In this document: positions 1 to 5,367 of the stretch, piece after piece | Numbering within the stretch: position 1 is the stretch's first letter | How the letters are laid out: the number at the start of each line of letters is the position of its first letter | Assembly (NCBI GenBank): GCA_017437925.1 | Contig: JAFRWQ010000141.1 | Span: 1-6,509 of the forward strand | Length of the DNA: 6,509 nt | Source: Bacillota bacterium | GTDB lineage: Bacteria; Bacillota_A; Clostridia; Peptostreptococcales; Anaerovoracaceae | Reading direction: 5' to 3' | Translations under genes and position numbers: made by a program | The notes under the pieces: model-generated | Seen by the model: only the letters and a program-made list of their open reading frames with translations | Database searches by the model: none | Told to the model about the DNA's origin: nothing

Positions 1-528
1 CGGCTGATACTACGCCCCTGGAGCGGGGACGACGCCGAAGAATGCTTCAAATATGCCTGCGACCCCTCGGTAGGGCCCACAGCCGGCTGGCCTCCCCACA
101 AGAGCGTCGAAGAGAGCAGGCAGGTCATCAGGGATATACTCAGCGCTCCCGAGACCTATGCCGTTGTGCTTAAAGAGACCGGCCTTCCCATCGGAAGCGC
201 GAGCCTCATGCCCCGCCCCGATGACCCTGTCCGCGGCAAAGAGTGCGAGATCGGCTACTGGATAGGAAGACCCTACTGGGGCCTCGGCATAGCGACCGAG
301 GCGGCTGAAGCCCTGCTGCGGCGCGCCTTTACCGTTCTGGGCTGCGCTTCGGTCAGAGCCGGCTATTACGAAGGCAACGCGGGTTCCCGGAGGGTCCAGG
401 AAAAGTGCGGCTTTAAGTATGTAAAGACCGTCGCAGACGTTCCGGTCAGGCAGCTGGGAGAGACCAGGACGGTCATCCTGAACAGGCTGACAAAAGAAGA
501 GTGGCTGAAGCTGCAGGAAGATCAGTAA
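1..528 (+). CDS. GNAT-family N-acetyltransferase (RimJ/RimL-like), 5' end cut by window
   Basis: The frame is open from base 1 to a TAA at 526-528, giving 175 visible residues. The first visible residues, RLILRPW, are the usual opening strand of RimJ/RimL-type acetyltransferases, so only about four to ten residues should be missing. An internal GTG at 166 is not a credible start because homologous sequence continues upstream of it. The acetyl-CoA motif is RPYWGLGIATEA at visible residues 90-101, and the second conserved block is NAGSRRVQEKCGF at 126-138. The family moves an acetyl group from acetyl-CoA to an amine on a protein N-terminus, an antibiotic or a small molecule. The substrate here cannot be told from sequence. 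The gene converges on the metal ATPase gene and shares a terminator with it. Family assignment is firm; the specific role is unknown. Confidence 0.9.
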   Translation, partial: RLILRPWSGDDAEECFKYACDPSVGPTAGWPPHKSVEESRQVIRDILSAPETYAVVLKETGLPIGSASLMPRPDDPVRGKECEIGYWIGRPYWGLGIATEAAEALLRRAFTVLGCASVRAGYYEGNAGSRRVQEKCGFKYVKTVADVPVRQLGETRTVILNRLTKEEWLKLQEDQ

Positions 529-578
529 TGACGGCCGGCGGGCGGCTGCCGGTAATGAATCGAATAACTGAACGCAAT

Positions 579-604
579 AAAAAACTCGCGAAAGCGAGTT
601 TTTT
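579..604. terminator. Bidirectional intrinsic terminator between GNAT gene and P-type ATPase gene
   Basis: Two perfectly complementary 11-nt arms (AAAAAACTCGC at 579-589 and GCGAGTTTTTT at 594-604) enclose a GAAA loop. The A-tract before and T-tract after the GC stem mean that either strand gives a hairpin followed by a U run. It starts 51 nt after the GNAT stop and lies 56 nt beyond the ATPase stop, so it probably ends both converging transcripts. Confidence 0.9.
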
Positions 605-659
605 AGTTCTGCATCATGTTCGGGCCGGTTCCGCACCGCAGCGGGGCTTCTCAGCCTGT

Positions 660-2435
660 TTATTTTATCCTCAGAGCCCTCATCGAGTTGAGGATGGCGA
701 TCATGCAGACGCCCACGTCGGCGAAGATGGCGAGCCACATGTTGGCTATGCCCAGGGCTGCCAGCAGCAGCACCAGAAGCTTCACGCCTATCGAGAACAC
801 TATGTCTTCGTAGACTATCCTCATGGTCTTCTTTGAGATGCGCATGGCGAGGGCGATGTCTGAGGGCCTGTCGTTCATAAGAACGATGTCGGCTGCTTCG
901 ACGGCTGCGGCGGAACCCATGGCTCCCATGGCGATGCCCAGGTCGGAGCCTGCCAGCACCGGGGCGTCGTTGATGCCGTCCCCGGCGAAGGCCAGTATCT
1001 TCTTTTCGGGCACCTGTGCCTTGAGTTCTTTGACCTTTGCCAGCTTATCCCCGGGCAGAAGCTCGGAGAAGCACTGATCCATGCCCAGCTTTCCTGCGAT
1101 CTCTTCGGCGATCTCGGCCCTGTCTCCCGTGAGCATCACGGTTTTTCTTACGCCCTGAGACCTGATGCTCTTCACAGCTTCGGCCGCGTCGTCCTTGAGC
1201 TCGTCTGAGATCAGCACGCTGCCGATGAATCTTCCTTCTTCTGCGATGTAGACGGCGGTGCCGGCCCTGGTCAGGGGCTCGGCCTCAACTCCCAGAGCCT
1301 TCATCATGGCGAGATTGCCGCAGCTGACCTGCTTCCCGTCCACCAGGGCGCTGACTCCCTGTCCCGCGGTCTCGACGGCGGAGCTCACTCTTGCCCTGTC
1401 GGGTTCGTTTCCGAAGGCCTCGCGCAAAGATCTGGAGATGGGATGATCGCTGTAGCTTTCGGCAAGGGCCGCCGTCTCCAGCAGCCTGCCTTCGCTGACG
1501 CCGGGGGCGGGGAAGAGGCCGGTGACCTTGAATATGCCCTTGGTGAGGGTGCCTGTTTTGTCGAAGACCATGGTGTCGGTCTTGCTGAGAGCCTCAAGAT
1601 AGTTGCCGCCCTTGATCAGTATGCCCCTTGACGAAGCCGCGCCTATGCCGGCGAAGAACCCCAGGGGTATCGATATTATCAGGGCGCAGGGGCAGGAGAC
1701 CACCAGGAAGATCAGGGCTCTTTTTATCCAGACGGACCAGGCTCCGGTGATCAGCGAGGGTACGACGGCGAGCAGCGCTGCGGCTCCGCAGACCGAGGGG
1801 GTGTACCAGCGGGCGAAGCGGGTGATGAACTTTTCCGATTTTGCTCTGCTTGAGGCCGCATCTTCCACCAGCTCCAGTATCCTGGCTGCGGTGGATTCCT
1901 CGGCGGGGCGCAGCACCTTCGCGGTGACTACTCCGTCCAGGTCTATGGTGCCGCTGTAGATCTCGGCGCCGGGAAGGACCTCCTGGGGCAGGGACTCGCC
2001 GGTCAGGGCTGAGCTGTCCAGATGGCAGCTGCCTTCGGTGATGACCGCGTCGGCGGGGACCCTTTCGCCGGGCTTGATTATTATGAGCTGACCGGGATCA
2101 AGCTCTTCGGGATCGATCTTGACCAGCTGCCCGTCGACCTCGACGTTGGCGAAGTCGGGGCGTATGTCCATCAGGTCGGATATGGCCCTGCGGGACTTGT
2201 CCACGGCCCTGTCCTGCAGGTACTCGCCCAGCCTGTACAGAGCGAGCACGGCCAGGCCTTCTATGTATTCTCCCAGGCAGAGGGAACCGATGGACGCGAC
2301 GCACATGAGGAAGTTTTCGTCGAAAACGTCGCCTCTTTTAATGTTCCTCGCCGCCTTAAGAAGAATGCGGCCTCCCACCGCGATGTAGATCGCGATGAAG
2401 CAGGCCGCAGTCAGTATCGTTTTTATGTCCGGCAT
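660..2435 (-). CDS. cadA: Zn2+/Cd2+/Pb2+-translocating P1B-type ATPase, lacking HMA domain and first TM helix
   Basis: This 591-residue membrane pump uses ATP to export soft divalent metals. Visible motifs are TGES (145-148, actuator), CPC in the metal-binding helix (248-250), DKTGT with phosphorylated Asp292, HP (331-332), GQG (358-360) and GDGIND (485-490). The CPC sits in SCPCALIISIPLGFF, and Lys552 and Asp573 are spaced like the ZntA metal-site pair (21 residues). This points to the Zn/Cd/Pb subgroup (P1B-2) rather than copper pumps, which carry CPCALGLATP. Relatives run to about 620-730 residues with cytosolic HMA domains and eight helices. Here the protein opens directly in the second helix (about 7-26, with the GG kink at 21-22), leaving seven. 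The HMA domain is a separate gene 9 nt upstream. The start has no clear Shine-Dalgarno and follows an in-frame TAA, so translational coupling is likely. The exact metal is not resolved, and cadA is used in the family sense. Confidence 0.93.
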   Translation of the reverse strand: MPDIKTILTAACFIAIYIAVGGRILLKAARNIKRGDVFDENFLMCVASIGSLCLGEYIEGLAVLALYRLGEYLQDRAVDKSRRAISDLMDIRPDFANVEVDGQLVKIDPEELDPGQLIIIKPGERVPADAVITEGSCHLDSSALTGESLPQEVLPGAEIYSGTIDLDGVVTAKVLRPAEESTAARILELVEDAASSRAKSEKFITRFARWYTPSVCGAAALLAVVPSLITGAWSVWIKRALIFLVVSCPCALIISIPLGFFAGIGAASSRGILIKGGNYLEALSKTDTMVFDKTGTLTKGIFKVTGLFPAPGVSEGRLLETAALAESYSDHPISRSLREAFGNEPDRARVSSAVETAGQGVSALVDGKQVSCGNLAMMKALGVEAEPLTRAGTAVYIAEEGRFIGSVLISDELKDDAAEAVKSIRSQGVRKTVMLTGDRAEIAEEIAGKLGMDQCFSELLPGDKLAKVKELKAQVPEKKILAFAGDGINDAPVLAGSDLGIAMGAMGSAAAVEAADIVLMNDRPSDIALAMRISKKTMRIVYEDIVFSIGVKLLVLLLAALGIANMWLAIFADVGVCMIAILNSMRALRIK

Positions 2436-2444
2436 GGGACGGGC

Positions 2445-2663
2445 TTATCTGACGACGACCCAGTCGGGCTCCATCTTGTGAGCCAGGGCGCAGACTTCCT
2501 CGAGAACTGCGTCGAACTTTTCGTCGGGGGCGATGAGGGTCAGCTTGGCGGTGGCGTAGCTCACCACGGCGTCTTCAACGCCGTCCAGCTTCTGTATTGC
2601 TCTTTCAAGCTTTGCCGCGCAGTTGGGGCAGTCGATACCGTTTACCTTGAATGACTTCTTCAT
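2445..2663 (-). CDS. Small stand-alone heavy-metal-associated (HMA) domain protein
   Basis: This 72-residue cytosolic protein is a single HMA (ferredoxin-like) metal-binding domain. The metal site is GIDCPNC at residues 9-15, with Cys12 and Cys15 as ligands and Asp11 just before them. The DCxxC form is typical of the N-terminal domains of ZntA/CadA-type pumps, which bind Zn, Cd or Pb. The fold signature GVEDAVVSYATAKLTL follows at about 29-44. The ATG at 2661-2663 (minus strand) is chosen because a strong Shine-Dalgarno lies at 2671-2678. The gene is first in a two-gene operon, and its TAA is 9 nt from the ATPase start and in the same reading frame. The likely role is delivery of metal to, or sensing for, the following ATPase, whose own N-terminus lacks this domain. 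A general chaperone role for other metal proteins cannot be excluded. Confidence 0.9.
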   Translation of the reverse strand: MKKSFKVNGIDCPNCAAKLERAIQKLDGVEDAVVSYATAKLTLIAPDEKFDAVLEEVCALAHKMEPDWVVVR

Positions 2664-2670
2664 ATTTGCG

Positions 2671-2678
2671 CTCCTTTG
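2671..2678 (-). promoter_or_regulatory. Ribosome binding site of the HMA protein gene
   Basis: On the minus strand this reads CAAAGGAG, ending 7 nt before the ATG at 2661-2663. It fixes the start of the HMA gene and contrasts with the ATPase gene downstream, which has no such site. Confidence 0.85.
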
Positions 2679-2686
2679 TCTTTTCG

Positions 2687-2707
2687 GGCCGGCTCTCAGG
2701 CCGGGCC
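2687..2707 (-). other. GC-rich hairpin in the 5' leader of the metal-efflux operon
   Basis: In the predicted mRNA leader, GGCCCGGC pairs with GCCGGCC around a CTGAGA loop, a 7-bp stem with one bulged C. It lies between the predicted transcription start and the Shine-Dalgarno. No U run follows (the next bases are CGAAAAGAC), so it is not an intrinsic terminator. It may stabilise the transcript or keep the ribosome site free. Function is unproven. Confidence 0.5.
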
Positions 2708-2710
2708 TTT

Positions 2711-2729
2711 CGGTTAGAGGTCTTTAACT
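2711..2729. promoter_or_regulatory. Putative operator O1 (imperfect dyad at the transcription start)
   Basis: The plus strand reads CGGTTAGAGGTCTTTAACT. Its core is an inverted repeat, GTTAGA-GGTC-TTTAAC (one mismatch). It matches O2 at 16 of 19 positions in the opposite orientation. It lies just downstream of the -10 box and overlaps the predicted +1, where a bound repressor would block transcription. The cognate regulator is not in the window, and the dyad does not match a metal-repressor consensus I can name with confidence. Confidence 0.65.
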
Positions 2730-2735
2730 GCCTTC

Positions 2736-2764
2736 ATATTATCGCGGTCAAATGCCCTTGTCAA
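2736..2764 (-). promoter_or_regulatory. Strong sigma-70-type promoter of the HMA/ATPase operon
   Basis: On the minus strand a perfect -35 box TTGACA (2759-2764) is followed by a 17-bp spacer and the -10 box TAATAT (2736-2741), one base from TATAAT. Transcription should begin near 2729, giving a leader of about 65 nt before the HMA start codon. A promoter this close to consensus would be strongly active unless repressed, which fits the two dyads flanking it. Confidence 0.88.
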
Positions 2765-2780
2765 TACTTTCGGAGAAAAT

Positions 2781-2799
2781 AGTTAAAGATATTTAACCG
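2781..2799. promoter_or_regulatory. Putative operator O2 (perfect dyad upstream of the -35 box)
   Basis: The minus strand reads CGGTTAAATATCTTTAACT. The core GTTAAA-GATA-TTTAAC (plus strand, 2782-2797) is a perfect 6-bp inverted repeat with a 4-bp spacer. It is 16/19 identical to O1 in inverted orientation, and the two centres are 70 bp apart on either side of the promoter. It probably binds the same dimeric regulator, possibly allowing looping or cooperative repression. Confidence 0.65.
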
Positions 2800-2886
2800 A
2801 TTTGAGCGGAAAATGAAAGTTTCGGAAATATGCGGGTCCATCACCTTCTAAAGGCAATTCCGGCAGGACAGGCGCAAACGCATGAT

Positions 2887-2918
2887 AAAAGCCTTCCGAA
2901 TGATATCGGAAGGCTTTT
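2887..2918 (-). terminator. Intrinsic terminator of the glycine cleavage operon (after lpdA)
   Basis: Two perfect 13-nt arms (AAAAGCCTTCCGA at 2887-2899 and TCGGAAGGCTTTT at 2906-2918) enclose a 6-nt loop. On the minus strand the hairpin ends in a T run, TTTTAT, and it starts 22 nt after the lpdA stop. It would insulate the downstream metal-efflux promoter from read-through. The stem is symmetric and could also work on the plus strand, but no plus-strand gene enters it. Confidence 0.92.
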
Positions 2919-2940
2919 TATGTCATTTTGGCGATGCGCC

Positions 2941-4326
2941 CTATTTTGCCAGTTTCGCGCAGAGGTCCTCGAGGGCTTCTCCCAGGGCTTCTTCGAAGGT
3001 GGGATGGGGCCTCATGGCCTTGAGCAGGTCGGCGGGAGCCATCTTATTGGCGATGGCCTGGGCGATCTGGCTGATCATGTCGGTGGCGCAGGGGCACATG
3101 AGCTGGGCGCCGATGATGAGTCCGGTCTCGGCATCGGCTACGACCTTCATGAAGCAGCGTCCGGCGTCGGCGATGACTGTCCTGGCGTTTCCGCCCATGA
3201 CGCACTTGCCGGTCTTGACGGTGATGCCGGCGGCCTTGGCTTCGGCGTCAGTCATGCCCACGGAGGCGATCTCGGGATGGCTGTAGATGCAGCCGGGGAT
3301 GATCGAAAGATCGACGGTGGGCTCGACTCCCGCGATCATCTCCACGCAGGCGGTCCCCTGGGCGGCGGCCACATGGGCCAGCTGCACTCTGGAGGAAACG
3401 TCGCCTATGGCGTAGACATGGGGGATGGAGGTCTCAAATCGATCGCTGACGGCAATGCTCCTGCGGTTCATCTCGGGCTGCAGGCCCACGGCGAAGAGAC
3501 CGGCGGAGTAGGGGCTTCTGCCGATTGCGCAGAGGACGTACTGTCCGCTGACCGTTTCTTCCTTGTCTCCGCTTGCGAAGACGACGGTCATGCCGCCTTC
3601 GTTCTGCTCGACCCTCTTCACCATGGCCTTGGTATGGATCTCGACACCGAGCTTCTTGAGGTTCATGGCCAGGTTCTGGCCCAGTTCCTTATCCATGTTG
3701 GGAAGGAGCCTGTCGAGGCCTTCCACGATGGTGACCTTGGTGCCGAGCTCAGCGTAGAAGGTGGCGAGCTCGACGCCGATGACGCCGCCGCCGATGATGA
3801 CCAGCGACTCGTAGAGAGTGTCGGTCCCCTCGAGGAGAGTGTCGGAGGTGAGGACGCCGGGAAGATCCAGGCCCGGGATGGAAGGCATGGCGGGCACGGA
3901 GCCGGTGGCGATGAGTATATCGTCGGCCGTGACTTCGCTGACGCTGCCGTCAGCCGCCGTGACGCTCACTCTGCCCTGAGCTTCTATCCTGCCCTTTCCT
4001 CTGAGCAGGGTGACCTTAGCGGCCTTGAAGAGGCTTTCTATGCCCTGGGACATTTTTTGGGTGACCTGGTCCTTGTAGGCAAAGACCTGGGTAAGATCGA
4101 AGCTGGGCTCGGCGTGTACGCCTATGGCTCCGCCTTTCTTCGCTTCGGTATAGAGCTCCGAGACGTGGAGCAGGGCCTTGGTGGGAACGCAGCCTCTGTT
4201 GAGGCAGGTGCCGCCGGCCTCGCGGGCTTCCACGACGGCGGTCTTGAGGCCGAGCTTGGCGGCTCTTAAGGCCGCGGTATATCCGCCGGGGCCCGCCCCT
4301 ATGACTATAAGCTGATAGTCGTTCAT
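2941..4326 (-). CDS. lpdA: Dihydrolipoamide dehydrogenase (L protein/E3)
   Basis: This 461-residue FAD flavoprotein oxidises the dihydrolipoyl arm of a lipoylated carrier (here presumably GcvH) and passes electrons to NAD+. Visible features are the FAD-binding GAGPGG (10-15), the redox-active disulfide in GGTCLNRGCVPT (Cys41 and Cys46), the NAD-binding GGGVIG (179-184), the second FAD motif YAIGD (305-309), and the C-terminal catalytic pair in HPTFEE (His441 and Glu446). The length is typical of E3, and there is no N-terminal lipoyl domain. The ATG is supported by a good Shine-Dalgarno, AGGAGA, at 4331-4336. It is the last gene of the gcvPB-lplA-lpdA operon, 51 nt after lplA and followed by a strong terminator. 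Mercuric and glutathione reductases share the fold, but the overall sequence and context favour Lpd. One small oddity is CPC at 411-413, in a loop that usually has other residues. Confidence 0.96.
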   Translation of the reverse strand: MNDYQLIVIGAGPGGYTAALRAAKLGLKTAVVEAREAGGTCLNRGCVPTKALLHVSELYTEAKKGGAIGVHAEPSFDLTQVFAYKDQVTQKMSQGIESLFKAAKVTLLRGKGRIEAQGRVSVTAADGSVSEVTADDILIATGSVPAMPSIPGLDLPGVLTSDTLLEGTDTLYESLVIIGGGVIGVELATFYAELGTKVTIVEGLDRLLPNMDKELGQNLAMNLKKLGVEIHTKAMVKRVEQNEGGMTVVFASGDKEETVSGQYVLCAIGRSPYSAGLFAVGLQPEMNRRSIAVSDRFETSIPHVYAIGDVSSRVQLAHVAAAQGTACVEMIAGVEPTVDLSIIPGCIYSHPEIASVGMTDAEAKAAGITVKTGKCVMGGNARTVIADAGRCFMKVVADAETGLIIGAQLMCPCATDMISQIAQAIANKMAPADLLKAMRPHPTFEEALGEALEDLCAKLAK

Positions 4327-4330
4327 TTTA

Positions 4331-4336
4331 TCTCCT
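4331..4336 (-). promoter_or_regulatory. Ribosome binding site of lpdA
   Basis: AGGAGA on the minus strand lies 4 nt before the lpdA ATG. The 51-nt lplA-lpdA gap holds this site and only a weak 4-bp hairpin. I see no convincing promoter or terminator in it, so lpdA is probably read from the gcv transcript. Confidence 0.8.
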
Positions 4337-4377
4337 GTAATACGCCCTTTGCGGGGCCTTTGATAGGCTGATGATGC

Positions 4378-5358
4378 TTAGATATCCTGCTCAAGGAACA
4401 GGGATATGATATCGTCTTTTTCTTTGACGTCTGAAGACCTGAGCCGAAAGATCATCTCTTCTCTGCCGAACCTCGCGCCTTCGAGCGTTTCCCTCAGCTT
4501 TGACGCCAGGGTCCAGTCCATGGAATCGGTATAGACCCTCGCGGCGCTGATCACGCCTGCCGTAACTCCCAGCTCGAGCCTTATCTCTCCCCAGGAGAAG
4601 CGCTTCTCAAAGACCGCGTCCAGGGGGATGTCCCTGCCGAAGTTCCATTCCCAGGATGAGTTGCGCTGCGTCAGTTCTCTCACCCTGTCTTCGCTGATGA
4701 AGGATGGGACTGTCCTCTCCGCCTTCATGCCGAATACCTTCTCAAAGCTCTCTTCCATGGCTAGACCCAGTTCTTCCGGGGTCAGGCCGGGCTTGAGCTC
4801 GATGAGGTTCACGACTCTTGAGCGCACCGAATCGACGCCCCTGGCCTTGAGTTTTGCTTCGGAGGGCCTGAGATATCTTGCCAGCTTGTCCTGATCGACG
4901 GAGATCAGCAGGGTGCCGTGATGGTAGCTCCTGCCGCTGTGGCTGTAGAAGGCATTGCCCGAGAACTTGCGGCCCGAGGCGAGTATGTCGTTCCTGCCGG
5001 AACGCTCGGCCTCGATGCCCAAAGACCTGCAGGCGCCCTCTATGACCGAAAGCTGCCGGTCAAGATCGTAGTCTTCGCTGCCGGTGATGAAGGTGAAATT
5101 GAGATTGCCCAGATCGTGGAATACAGCGCCGCCGCCCGAGAGCCTTCTGGCCAGGTGACCGCCTTCGCTCTCCAGAGCGGATACGCGGCATTCTTTCCAG
5201 GCGTTTTGATTGCGGCCTATGACGACGGTGTTCTGATTCTGCCAGAGGTAAAGCAGGAAAAGCCCCGCGGGGAGGCTCTCGGTGAGAGCCTCCTCCAGGG
5301 CCAGATTCTCATAAGGGTCAATGCCCCGTCCCCTTACGATAACGAGCTTATCGACCAT
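4378..5358 (-). CDS. lplA: Lipoate-protein ligase A
   Basis: This 326-residue cytosolic enzyme activates lipoate with ATP to lipoyl-AMP and transfers it to a lysine of a carrier protein. The lipoyl-ligase signature RRLSGGGAVFHDLGN is at 71-85. The catalytic lysine is Lys131 in GRKFSGNAF, matching E. coli LplA Lys133. HHGTLL at 146-151 is also conserved. The C-terminal accessory domain (about 250-326, with WGEIRLELGV) is present, so it should be a full two-step ligase rather than a lone transferase; E. coli LplA has 338 residues. It sits between gcvPB and lpdA, so the expected target is GcvH, and the cell can scavenge lipoate. The start is 9 nt after the gcvPB stop, in the same frame, with no clear Shine-Dalgarno, suggesting coupling to gcvPB translation. 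The alternative is an octanoyltransferase of the same superfamily, which is less likely given the length and context. Confidence 0.95.
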   Translation of the reverse strand: MVDKLVIVRGRGIDPYENLALEEALTESLPAGLFLLYLWQNQNTVVIGRNQNAWKECRVSALESEGGHLARRLSGGGAVFHDLGNLNFTFITGSEDYDLDRQLSVIEGACRSLGIEAERSGRNDILASGRKFSGNAFYSHSGRSYHHGTLLISVDQDKLARYLRPSEAKLKARGVDSVRSRVVNLIELKPGLTPEELGLAMEESFEKVFGMKAERTVPSFISEDRVRELTQRNSSWEWNFGRDIPLDAVFEKRFSWGEIRLELGVTAGVISAARVYTDSMDWTLASKLRETLEGARFGREEMIFRLRSSDVKEKDDIISLFLEQDI

Positions 5359-5367
5359 ATGCGGTTG

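Noticed and set aside
166..528. A GTG at 166 as the start of a 120-residue GNAT protein
   Set aside because: Conserved GNAT sequence (RLILRPW and following) continues in frame to base 1, so the true start is outside the window.
10..738. A 242-codon open frame on the minus strand across the GNAT gene
   Set aside because: It is antisense to clear GNAT motifs, crosses the bidirectional terminator and runs into the end of the ATPase gene. It has no family features.
501..836. A plus-strand open frame starting inside the GNAT gene end and crossing the terminator
   Set aside because: It runs through the terminator hairpin and into antisense of the ATPase. There is no supporting ribosome site or domain.
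2022..2654. A 210-codon open frame on the plus strand antisense to the ATPase and HMA genes
   Set aside because: It spans two well-supported opposite-strand genes and their junction, and the protein has no recognisable motif.
2684..2830. Possible metal riboswitch in the HMA leader
   Set aside because: The transcribed leader is only about 65 nt and lacks any riboswitch core I recognise. DNA-level operators explain regulation better.
2761..2841. A 26-codon minus-strand frame upstream of the metal promoter (leader-peptide candidate)
   Set aside because: Its AGAAGG is only 2 nt from the ATG, it overlaps O2 and the -35 box, and it lies upstream of the predicted transcript start. It is probably chance.
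2830..4269. A 479-codon open frame on the plus strand antisense to lpdA, longer than lpdA itself
   Set aside because: It mirrors the codon structure of a clear E3 gene. The translation is Gly/Asp/His-rich with no recognisable domain, and the real protein has every E3 motif. It is a compositional shadow.
4344..4357. A short GCCC/GGGC hairpin in the lplA-lpdA gap
   Set aside because: It has only a 4-bp stem with no T run on either side, too weak to call a terminator or attenuator.
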